From Deltaproteobacteria bacterium (lineage in GTDB: Bacteria > Desulfobacterota > Desulfobacteria > Desulfobacterales > Desulfosalsimonadaceae), in the NCBI GenBank assembly GCA_024280875.1, contig JAJRPH010000540.1:1-9737 (forward strand): 9,737 nucleotides of DNA, given 5' to 3'. Below, in pieces: positions 1-5,897 of the stretch. Made by a program: the position numbers and the translations under genes. Under the pieces are notes generated by a model, which saw only the letters and a program-made list of their open reading frames with translations, did not search any database and was not told the DNA's origin. The number at the start of each line of letters is the position of its first letter. Positions within the stretch are counted from its first letter, which is position 1.

Positions 1-87
1 AACTACTTTGATACCATCGTTTTTAAACTGCGCTGGAATCACTGGAACGGTAAAAAAAGCATTCAGGCGGTCGTGGAAGACGCGTAA
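1..87 (+). CDS. recJ: C-terminal end of probable RecJ single-strand DNA exonuclease (partial)
   Basis: Only the last 28 codons are in the window. The frame is open from base 1 and ends at TAA 85-87. The visible tail has the pattern of the final strands of the RecJ OB domain: a FDTIVFKLRWN stretch, then HWNGKKSIQ, then an acidic VVEDA end. In the family this position reads roughly 'FrLrxNEWnGxxslQLxlxDi'. RecJ is a cytoplasmic 5'-3' exonuclease acting on single-stranded DNA in recombination and mismatch repair. The catalytic DHH domains lie outside the window, so the call rests on this short tail alone. Another OB-fold protein is possible. Confidence 0.55.
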   Translation, partial: NYFDTIVFKLRWNHWNGKKSIQAVVEDA

Positions 88-97
88 ATTTAAATCC

Positions 98-121
98 CAT
101 GATTTTTTACTTGAAATCATG
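98..121. other. Perfect 8-bp inverted repeat downstream of the recJ-like gene
   Basis: CATGATTT (98-105) and AAATCATG (114-121) form a perfect 8-bp stem with an 8-base loop, 10 bases after the upstream stop codon. There is no clean T-run on the 3' side on the plus strand, so it is not a textbook intrinsic terminator. It could still end or stabilise the upstream transcript. The rest of the gap to 191 is AT-rich. It includes a possible -10 (TATTAT, 163-168) for the next gene, but no convincing -35 was found. Confidence 0.35.
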
Positions 122-191
122 CATTGTTGAGATTATTATTTTCTAACTTAAAAACATATAGCTATTATCGCATTTAAAAGGGAAACTCCCC

Positions 192-617
192 ATGTCAAAA
201 AAATTTCGTCCCAGCAATCTTGGCGAATCCAAAATTATCTCCAAAATTGCATCATCAAAAGAATATGAGCGTAGAAAATCAATTAATGCAGTTGCTGAAA
301 AACCTGAGGAATTAAGCAATTATATTGCAATGAAACTGGTTGAAAGTGAACTGGTTGAGACCACCAATAAAAATTCCATGGAAGAGCAGATCACCCATTG
401 CCTCGAAAAACTGATCCATGCGGATGATTTTGATGTTGACTACCAAATCGCACCCTATCGAAATCTTGTCTCAAACCCTAATATTATAAGTATTTATGTA
501 ACTTCTTTTGTTATTGAAACGCTGATTAACCACAAAGACACGGTTGATATTTACGGAGCTGATGAGGAAATCTACGCCTGCATTCATAAGCAGGTGGAAA
601 AATTTCTTTCCAAATAA
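192..617 (+). CDS. Conserved-looking small protein of unknown function, 141 aa
   Basis: I do not recognise this family. The start is well supported: AAGGGA at 178-183 lies 8 bases before the ATG. The product has no signal peptide or obvious membrane segment and should be cytoplasmic. Its N-terminus is basic (SKKFRPS, then a KEYERRK patch near residues 23-29). It continues with probably helical, charged sequence (residues 38-76), an acidic turn (DDFDVDY, 79-84), a hydrophobic stretch (about 98-112) and a helical tail ending KQVEKFLSK. Two cysteines (70 and 130) are too far apart to suggest a metal knuckle. The stop TAA shares its last base with the ATG of the RNase Z-like gene, so the two are very probably co-transcribed and translationally coupled. 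A role linked to that enzyme is inference from position only. Confidence 0.8.
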   Translation: MSKKFRPSNLGESKIISKIASSKEYERRKSINAVAEKPEELSNYIAMKLVESELVETTNKNSMEEQITHCLEKLIHADDFDVDYQIAPYRNLVSNPNIISIYVTSFVIETLINHKDTVDIYGADEEIYACIHKQVEKFLSK

Positions 618-1642
618 TGCCGCCTTCATTTAAACCATGTTTGATAAATAATCCTTCTGAAGACCCCGGACTATTTGTATCATTTTCATTTCATAAACGT
701 GCGATTGCTTTTGACCTGGGAGACATTTACAACCTGTCTTCCAGGGAAATTCTCAAGATTAGTCATATCTTTATTTCCCATACACATATGGACCATTTCG
801 CCGGTTTTGACCGCGTACTGCGTATCTTACTCGGCCGGGACAAAACACTCTATCTTTATGGACCTGAAGGATTTTTGGGAAATATTGAAGGTAAGCTGTC
901 AGGTTATTCTTGGAACCTTGTAAAAAAATTCACCAACCAGTTAATTATTCATACCACTGAAATTTCTGAAAACAGCGGGATCTCCCAGAAATATATATGT
1001 CAAAACGGATTTAAAGCTGTCAGTGAACCTGTGAAACAGCCGTTTGGCCATATTATACACGACGAATCATCGTTTAAAATAACCACTTCTATTTTAGACC
1101 ATGGCATTCCAAGCCTTGGTTTTGCCCTTAAGGAAAAATTTCAGATTAATATCCGTAAAGATGCTTTAGAAGAGTTGAGACTGATTCCCGGAAAATGGCT
1201 TTTTCGGTTTAAACAGGCAATTTTTGAAAAATATGATCCGGAATCGATACTTGAGGTACCATGTGAGGAAAACTCGGTAACGACTTTAAAAAAATACAAA
1301 TTTAAAGATCTTATTGACCGAATTGCAATTATAACGAAAGGCCGGAAAATCGCTTATGTCTCAGATGCAGCCTATACCCCGCCCAATGTTGAAAAAATGA
1401 TCAAGTTGGCCAAAGATGCCGACCATCTGTTTATTGAGTCCGCTTTTCTGGAAAAAGATATCGCGCATGCCATTGCAAAACGTCATTTAACAGCTCGGCA
1501 GGCTGGGGAAATTGCAGGGTTGACCGGTGCCAAACGTTTTACTCTGTTCCATTTCTCACCACGCTATCAAAACGCTAAGCACCTGTTTTACAATGAAGCA
1601 ATGGAAGCTTATCAGAAACACCGGATGAAGTGTGATTTATGA
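617..1642 (+). CDS. RNase Z-like metallo-beta-lactamase-fold hydrolase
   Basis: This 341-residue protein carries a full set of two-zinc ligands in RNase Z (ElaC) order. HTHMDH lies at 55-60, a single His in LDHGIPSLGF at 162, Asp250 in YVSDAAYTP, and His312 in LFHFSPRY. His290 in the HLTARQAGEIA helix matches the catalytic-site His of RNase Z, usually in an HST context. In that family the reaction is endonucleolytic removal of the 3' trailer from tRNA precursors. A YGPEGF stretch follows the zinc motif, as in RNase Z. The HTHMDHFAGFDRVLR form differs from the classical HxHGDHxxGLPGLL form, so this is a divergent subgroup and the substrate may not be tRNA. ATG 617 overlaps the previous stop by one base with no good SD of its own, implying coupled translation. 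It converges on the tetR-like gene 42 bases away. The fold is certain; the exact substrate is not, so I withhold the symbol rnz. Confidence 0.85.
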   Translation: MPPSFKPCLINNPSEDPGLFVSFSFHKRAIAFDLGDIYNLSSREILKISHIFISHTHMDHFAGFDRVLRILLGRDKTLYLYGPEGFLGNIEGKLSGYSWNLVKKFTNQLIIHTTEISENSGISQKYICQNGFKAVSEPVKQPFGHIIHDESSFKITTSILDHGIPSLGFALKEKFQINIRKDALEELRLIPGKWLFRFKQAIFEKYDPESILEVPCEENSVTTLKKYKFKDLIDRIAIITKGRKIAYVSDAAYTPPNVEKMIKLAKDADHLFIESAFLEKDIAHAIAKRHLTARQAGEIAGLTGAKRFTLFHFSPRYQNAKHLFYNEAMEAYQKHRMKCDL

Positions 1643-1684
1643 AAATTATGATAAAATTAGAAAATCACGCACGTTCAAGCGTCT

Positions 1685-2290
1685 CTAAAGCGCTTCTAAA
1701 GCGCCCTGACGCATAATAATAAGGGCAAGCTTATGAATCGCTTTTCGTTTTTCTTCAGCTGTTCTGCCAGGATAATTGCGAAAGGTTAATACGACACCGG
1801 CCAGTGAAGCAAAAAATGCCTGCGTATTTAAACGTAGATTGCCGGCATCATCGGTTTGTTTCACCACATTATCAAACATGTTAAGGAAATACCGCTGTAC
1901 CCCGTTGAATTTTTTTAACGCCTGGGGTTTTCGTTCCCCCTTGATCATGAAATGGCACATCATCTGGAAAGTCGCTTCATTGTCCACCATATAGTCAACC
2001 ACCGCAAGGGTGATGGTTTCCATATTGTCACCATTTTTTACCCGCTGCTGCAATAATTTTTCAATCGTATTGATGTCCTGCATGAGCGCTTCGACAAAAA
2101 GATCATCCTGGCTGGGAAAATATCTGTAAATAGATGCGGCCGAGACCCCGGCTTTTAAAGCAATATCGCGCATACCGATTTCATGAAATGACTTTTCTTC
2201 GAAAAGCTCCATGGCCGCTTTGATTATCAGGTGTTTACGGACTTCACGTTCATCTTCTCTTAATTGTTTGAATGTGGATTTCTCCTGCAA
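1685..2290 (-). CDS. TetR/AcrR-family transcriptional regulator, TTG start
   Basis: Starting at TTG 2290 gives 201 residues, the usual TetR length. The N-terminal DNA-binding domain is plain: an IIKAAMELFEEK helix, then the helix-turn-helix IGMRDIALKAGVSAASIYRYF (about 38-58) and the trailing FPSQDDLFVEAL. The rest is a helical ligand-binding and dimerisation domain with no recognisable ligand signature. An ATG at 2368 is also in frame and would add 26 residues. Those residues are AT-codon-rich, unlike a TetR N-terminus, and run through the likely promoter. The TTG has GGAGG at 2303-2299 with 8-base spacing, so I prefer it. Palindromes upstream suggest autoregulation. No divergent partner gene is present, and the neighbouring hydrolase is convergent. 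Fatty-acid or efflux control is common in the family, but nothing here tells which. Confidence 0.9.
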   Translation of the reverse strand: MQEKSTFKQLREDEREVRKHLIIKAAMELFEEKSFHEIGMRDIALKAGVSAASIYRYFPSQDDLFVEALMQDINTIEKLLQQRVKNGDNMETITLAVVDYMVDNEATFQMMCHFMIKGERKPQALKKFNGVQRYFLNMFDNVVKQTDDAGNLRLNTQAFFASLAGVVLTFRNYPGRTAEEKRKAIHKLALIIMRQGALEAL

Positions 2291-2298
2291 TCTTCTAT

Positions 2299-2303
2299 CC
2301 TCC
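2299..2303 (-). promoter_or_regulatory. Strong Shine-Dalgarno deciding the TetR start
   Basis: GGAGG on the minus strand lies 8 bases before the TTG at 2290-2288. No comparable SD precedes the in-frame ATG at 2368. This is the main reason for the shorter protein. Confidence 0.75.
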
Positions 2304-2317
2304 AGATACTTTGATAT

Positions 2318-2351
2318 ATAATATACATAATAAATTAATTCTAAACGTTTA
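2318..2351 (-). promoter_or_regulatory. Possible second tetR promoter with palindrome TAAACGTTTA
   Basis: A perfect 10-bp palindrome, TAAACGTTTA, sits at 2342-2351. On the minus strand it overlaps a possible weak -35 (TTTAGA, 2345-2340), followed after 16 bases by TATTAT (2323-2318). Initiation here would give a leader of roughly 20 bases containing the GGAGG. The -35 has two mismatches to consensus and the region is very AT-rich, so this promoter is tentative. The palindrome itself is certain. Confidence 0.35.
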
Positions 2352-2369
2352 ATTAAGTTGATTATCATG

Positions 2370-2401
2370 GTTTACTATAATAAACAATGTTTTTTTGCCA
2401 A
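2370..2401 (-). promoter_or_regulatory. Probable tetR promoter with operator-like palindrome over the -10
   Basis: On the minus strand TTGGCA (2401-2396) is followed after 16 bases by TATAGT (2379-2374). This is a good sigma-70-type pair that would start transcription near 2367. The -10 lies inside a 16-bp imperfect palindrome at 2370-2385, GTTTATTATAGTAAAC on the minus strand, with 14 of 16 positions symmetric. Its GTTTA/TAAAC half-sites recur in the palindrome at 2342-2351. A TetR dimer bound here would block its own promoter. Autorepression is inference from the layout. Confidence 0.5.
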
Positions 2402-2554
2402 ATCCACCTGAATTGTGAGTCTTTAGAGAAAAACATAAGATTATAAAGCATGAAAAAGCGATTGAAAAAGAGGACTGGCAAAGAATATTTTCACATAACT
2501 ATACAGCAGACTTCAATAGCAAACTTGGTGGTAAACCCGGAAATTTTATATTCT

Positions 2555-2573
2555 ACCTAAGTTAAACTTAGGT
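2555..2573. terminator. Hairpin downstream of the HD-GYP gene
   Basis: ACCTAAGT (2555-2562) and ACTTAGGT (2566-2573) form a perfect 8-bp stem with a 3-base loop, 13 bases beyond the stop codon of the minus-strand HD-GYP gene. On that strand the sequence after the stem is AT-rich (AGAATATAAAATTT) but lacks a clean T-run. It is therefore a probable but not classical terminator. TTCTAC occurs three times around it (from 2551, 2573 and 2580). Confidence 0.4.
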
Positions 2574-2585
2574 TCTACTTTCTAC

Positions 2586-4154
2586 TTACTCCGGGTAGCG
2601 GTTATTGATTTCAACAAACTCATCAATATTTTCAAGAAATATATCCACCAGATTCGGATCAAAGCGTGATCCTTTCTGGGCTTTAATTAATTTAAGCACC
2701 CGGGTAATCCCCCACTTTTCTTTATAAATCCGCCAATGGGTCAGAGAGTCAAATACATCCGCCAACCCGGTGATTCTTCCAAAAATATGAATTTCTTCCC
2801 CTATGAGTCCCTGAGGATAGCCCCCTCCATCCCAGTGTTCATGATGCTGCTGGGCAACAATGGCGGCCGCCTGCATGATTCGTCGGTTAGAATTTTTAAA
2901 AATGTCATATCCGATGGTTGTATGGGGTTTGATTTTTTCAAACTCTTCAGGGGTGAGTTTGGCGGGTTTGAATAATATTGAATCCGGAATTGCTACTTTT
3001 CCAACATCATGAATCGGCGACACCAGTCTTAAGAGATCTGCTTCAGCCTGGCTTAAGCCGGCCTTAAGGGCCAGAAGGTGGCAGAACAATGAAACGCGGT
3101 GCGCGTGCTTGCCTACATCAGTGGATCTGTTTTCAATGACTTCCCCCAGCGTCATCAGCATTTCTTTGTGTGTATCTACGATCTCCTTATTCAGAAGAAT
3201 GTTTTCAAATGCCACGGCAACATTGTTTGAAAAGATCCGGATCAGGTCCCGATCAAGTTTGCTCAAATGAGTGCAGCTTTTTAAAAATAACAAATTCTTC
3301 TTACCGCTTTTTGTAGCCAGGTATCCCACATAGAGATCGTTGATAAACAGACTTTTTTCCTTATCCACCGCCTGGCGTAAATATCGTATGATTTCTTCGG
3401 GAAATATAGTGGATACATAATGATCCACTGTGTTTTCATATTTACCTGTCGCCGCCAGTATGATAAAATCATCTTTATCCTCAAAAGCGCTGAAACATGA
3501 CAGCTGTAGATAGACTGAACTTTCATCTAATTTTAATATGGATACCAGCTGTGTCAGCACCCCTTTTGCGAATTCTTTTAACGACTGATGTTCAAAAAGA
3601 TGAGCAGACGCCTTGATAATCTGTTCAAGTCCGTACCGGCTTTTCTCTATAATACGCAAGTCCCTGTAAGAACGCAGGGCAGACGTGATTGTGGTGAAGA
3701 GTTTCTGGACAGTGAGTTCTGTTTTTTCTTTGTATTCATTAATGTCATAATCAATGATCACATCCCTTTCAGGAGCCTTGCCGGGTTGGCCTGTCCGCAG
3801 AATAATCCGAACAAAAGCATTTTTTAAATCCTGCCGAATATATCTGGCCAGTTTGAGACCGGCATCATCGGTCTCCATCACAACATCAAGGAGTATAATG
3901 GCCGTATCCGAATTATTCTGGAGGAGTTGTTTTGTTTCCTCTCCGGAATAAGCATTTAAAAATTCGAGGGACCGTCCTTCAAAAACATAGTCGTTTAATA
4001 CCATTTTTGTAACGTTGTGGACTTCCACTTCATCATCAGCAATAATAATTTTCCAGGATTTTTTCTGCTCTAAATTATTTGCTCTGACTGGTCCGCCCTT
4101 TTTGAAAAGACTTTTTGTGCTTGAATTTCTAGGCGAATCCCGCACTTTGTCCAT
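2586..4154 (-). CDS. Response regulator with HD-GYP c-di-GMP phosphodiesterase output (receiver, DUF3369, HD-GYP)
   Basis: The 522 residues show three parts. A receiver domain (about 34-165) has acidic pocket D40-D41, phospho-acceptor D90 in LLDVVM, T121 and the YKEK lysines at 142-144. A GAF-like middle part (about 175-325) matches the DUF3369 domain usual in this architecture. An HD-GYP domain (about 328-520) has all key motifs: HDVGK at 382-386, H411, and HHEHWDGGGYP at 437-447. HD-GYP proteins hydrolyse cyclic di-GMP, so phosphorylation by an unseen histidine kinase probably tunes this output and with it motility or biofilm behaviour. There is no transmembrane segment. The start at 4154 has GGAG 8 bases upstream. 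A 23-residue low-complexity leader precedes the receiver. The gene appears monocistronic with its own promoter. No cognate kinase or GGDEF protein lies in the window. Confidence 0.93.
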   Translation of the reverse strand: MDKVRDSPRNSSTKSLFKKGGPVRANNLEQKKSWKIIIADDEVEVHNVTKMVLNDYVFEGRSLEFLNAYSGEETKQLLQNNSDTAIILLDVVMETDDAGLKLARYIRQDLKNAFVRIILRTGQPGKAPERDVIIDYDINEYKEKTELTVQKLFTTITSALRSYRDLRIIEKSRYGLEQIIKASAHLFEHQSLKEFAKGVLTQLVSILKLDESSVYLQLSCFSAFEDKDDFIILAATGKYENTVDHYVSTIFPEEIIRYLRQAVDKEKSLFINDLYVGYLATKSGKKNLLFLKSCTHLSKLDRDLIRIFSNNVAVAFENILLNKEIVDTHKEMLMTLGEVIENRSTDVGKHAHRVSLFCHLLALKAGLSQAEADLLRLVSPIHDVGKVAIPDSILFKPAKLTPEEFEKIKPHTTIGYDIFKNSNRRIMQAAAIVAQQHHEHWDGGGYPQGLIGEEIHIFGRITGLADVFDSLTHWRIYKEKWGITRVLKLIKAQKGSRFDPNLVDIFLENIDEFVEINNRYPE

Positions 4155-4194
4155 ATGCCCATCTCCAAAATCTAAATTATTTACGATTTAAATA

Positions 4195-4224
4195 AATATA
4201 ACATTTCCGGCAATATTTTGGCAA
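4195..4224 (-). promoter_or_regulatory. Probable sigma-70-type promoter of the HD-GYP gene
   Basis: TTGCCA (4224-4219) and TATATT (4200-4195) on the minus strand are separated by 18 bases, placing the start about 30 bases before the ATG. The -35 lies inside a CTTGCCA word that recurs 23 bases upstream (4248-4242), with a GCC nearby each time. This direct repeat could be a regulator site. The gap from holA is only 96 bases, and no clear terminator for holA was seen in it. Confidence 0.5.
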
Positions 4225-4250
4225 GGAATCTCTCGGCATTATGGCAAGTG

Positions 4251-5729
4251 TTATTTGTTATGATCAAGATCACTGCAAATTTTAAAAATAGCTTCCTCCA
4301 ATACTACTTCCGGAGCCTGACCGGTTGTTTTCAGTTTGACATCCGCATGACTTAAGATTTCAAATGCAGTGAATAGCTCTTTTTTGGTATATTTTTTGGA
4401 TCGCAGAAACTGTTGAAATACCGGATACGGATTATTCGGATTTTTGGCAAGCATCAGGTCAGTGGATATTTTTTTTTTCTTTTTTGATTCCTGTGGTTCC
4501 AACTTACCCTTCAAGGCATTCTGATGATAACCAATCTTTTCGATTAATTTTTTATCGTATTCGGAGATCAATGGAATAATCGTTTGTCTGAACTGACCAT
4601 AACTGATTCCAGGATGCCAGTTGCTGCCGTTACTGATTTCAAGAAATCCTTTTATCACCAGCAATTTCCGAATCTGATTGGTCATTGCAGTTAGAATCTG
4701 CAAATAATGAAACCCGGAAGAAAGCAGCGAAGACATATAGTGAAGGGTTTTTAGTGTGTCTCTTTCAGATAGCGCGCCGGTTAATTCATAAATTGGATCC
4801 TGCCGTGTCCGGATTAATACCGCATGCACGTCGTTTTTCGTAATTTGGTTCCGGTCTTTTGCATAATCAACCAGTTTCTCAAGGTTGGCAGTAAACGCCC
4901 GCAAATCAAAACCGGTCATTTTGAAAATCAGTTCAAATGCCTGCCCGTCCATCTGTTTATGATGTTTTTTCAAAAGCTGACGCATATGCTGCTGCAGAAA
5001 TCTTCTCTGCGCATCGATATCTGACTTTCGGTTGCCCCTGGCGATGGAGCAGTCAAAAACTGTTCCGATTTTTTTGATTGTTTTATACAGCGCTTTGCGT
5101 TTATCGATGGTATCTGTGGAGATAAACAGAATGTTATTTTTGGGAAATCCGTGTTCTATGGCATTTTTCAAGCGTTCGGCGTCATCGCCGGATTCAGGGA
5201 CCGGTAAATTTCGTTCCAGGCAGTATGCACAAAGCTTTTTAATCCAGTCAATGTCGTTTGCCTGATCTTCACTGATATTTAATTTATCAGCAATTATTCC
5301 ATCTGAAATGTTTGGCGAAATATCAGACAGATCTATCTGAAGACGACTCAGCAGATTCAAAAATTTTTTGGCGGCTTTTTCAAAGTCATTGTTTTCATAT
5401 GACTGTTTTACCTTCTGTAAAAATCCGCCCTGATTCTGAGCGGCAACGAATACCGTGGCGTCCCGCAGTTCCATAATTTTTTTTTCCGAGAAAAAAGAAT
5501 ACGTATTCATTCGCTCAATAACATCGGCGAGTTGCCCTTCCTCACGATGATTAACCACTTCATAATTATGCTTCTGTCTGGCCTGATCCGGAATAATAGC
5601 ATTTAATAAATCCCGGGTGATCTGATGAACTAGGAACGATTCCCCGAAAATCAAGTAAATAGGATCAAATGATGAATTTGAACGTTCGTGAATATACTCT
5701 TTGATTGACTGATAATTGATTTCTGACAT
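4251..5729 (-). CDS. holA: DNA polymerase III delta subunit (clamp loader)
   Basis: HolA is the clamp-loader subunit that opens the beta sliding clamp during replication. The N-terminal part shows PIYLIFGESFLV (about 23-34), the family's 'YLxxGeexfL' start. ILFISTDTIDKRKALYKTIKKIGTVFDC (200-227) matches the strand and helix of domain I. The middle and collar signatures are FELIFKMTGFDLRAF (265-279), the NLEKLVDYA segment, and ITKNDVHAVL followed by DPIYELTGAL (296-320). At 492 residues it is much longer than the roughly 340 of the E. coli protein. The extra length sits in about 95-195 and in a charged linker around 365-430 holding KKKKK. That lysine run is encoded by a slippery A6-G-A10 tract. 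The SD before the ATG is weak. It follows lgt after a gap of 168 bases with a palindromic repeat, so it may not depend fully on the ileS operon. Confidence 0.92.
   Translation of the reverse strand: MSEINYQSIKEYIHERSNSSFDPIYLIFGESFLVHQITRDLLNAIIPDQARQKHNYEVVNHREEGQLADVIERMNTYSFFSEKKIMELRDATVFVAAQNQGGFLQKVKQSYENNDFEKAAKKFLNLLSRLQIDLSDISPNISDGIIADKLNISEDQANDIDWIKKLCAYCLERNLPVPESGDDAERLKNAIEHGFPKNNILFISTDTIDKRKALYKTIKKIGTVFDCSIARGNRKSDIDAQRRFLQQHMRQLLKKHHKQMDGQAFELIFKMTGFDLRAFTANLEKLVDYAKDRNQITKNDVHAVLIRTRQDPIYELTGALSERDTLKTLHYMSSLLSSGFHYLQILTAMTNQIRKLLVIKGFLEISNGSNWHPGISYGQFRQTIIPLISEYDKKLIEKIGYHQNALKGKLEPQESKKKKKISTDLMLAKNPNNPYPVFQQFLRSKKYTKKELFTAFEILSHADVKLKTTGQAPEVVLEEAIFKICSDLDHNK
4459..4485 (-). 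other. Slippery A6-G-A10 tract in holA with early stops in both alternative frames
   Basis: On the coding strand the tract reads TCA AAA AAG followed by ten A residues. It contains the heptamer A_AAA_AAG (4485-4479) in the same frame register as the known dnaX frameshift site of E. coli, then an A10 run (4478-4469). A -1 shift reaches TGA at 4461-4459, seven codons on. A +1 shift also meets a TGA within a few codons. Slippage in either direction would give a delta subunit of roughly 420-425 residues without its last 70 or so. No clear downstream pseudoknot or ideally spaced upstream SD was identified. Confidence 0.4.
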
Positions 5730-5795
5730 GTTTTTATGATGAATTTTAATGGTCCTGTAAAAAACTCATACCCAGATGGTAAAGAAAAAAGATCC

Positions 5796-5886
5796 AAAGT
5801 CAAGGCGCACAAATTCTGAGGAATGAGGCGTAGCTGGCCTACTCCGCAGTGACGAAGAATGCAGTGCAACACAGAATTTGGACTTT
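5796..5886. repeat. Intergenic palindromic element between lgt and holA
   Basis: This is a nested inverted repeat. AAAGTC (5796-5801) pairs with GACTTT (5881-5886), and CAAATTCTG (5810-5818) pairs exactly with CAGAATTTG (5872-5880), with an 8-base bulge on the left arm only. Inside, GTAG (5830-5833) and CTAC (5839-5842) close a small hairpin with a 5-base loop, extended by a GG/CC pair beyond one mismatch. The element fills most of the 168-base gap and has no plausible coding content. It looks like a dispersed REP/MITE-like hairpin of a kind I associate with Desulfobacterota intergenic regions. That recollection is not verified here. It could stabilise or attenuate the operon mRNA. Confidence 0.6.
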
Positions 5887-5897
5887 TTGCGAAGCCA

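Noticed and set aside
1643..1684. Terminator between the convergent RNase Z-like and tetR genes
   Set aside because: Only 4-bp ACGC/GCGT pairing was found, with a loose T-rich stretch on the minus strand. Too weak to call.
2366..2368. ATG at 2368 as the start of the TetR gene
   Set aside because: It has no SD, lies next to the predicted transcription start, and adds an extension unlike TetR N-termini. TTG 2290 has a strong, well-spaced GGAGG.
2450..2560. 36-codon plus-strand open frame starting with ATG 2450
   Set aside because: No SD or recognisable product. The overlapping frame from 2419 looks more protein-like, and neither is convincing as a live gene.
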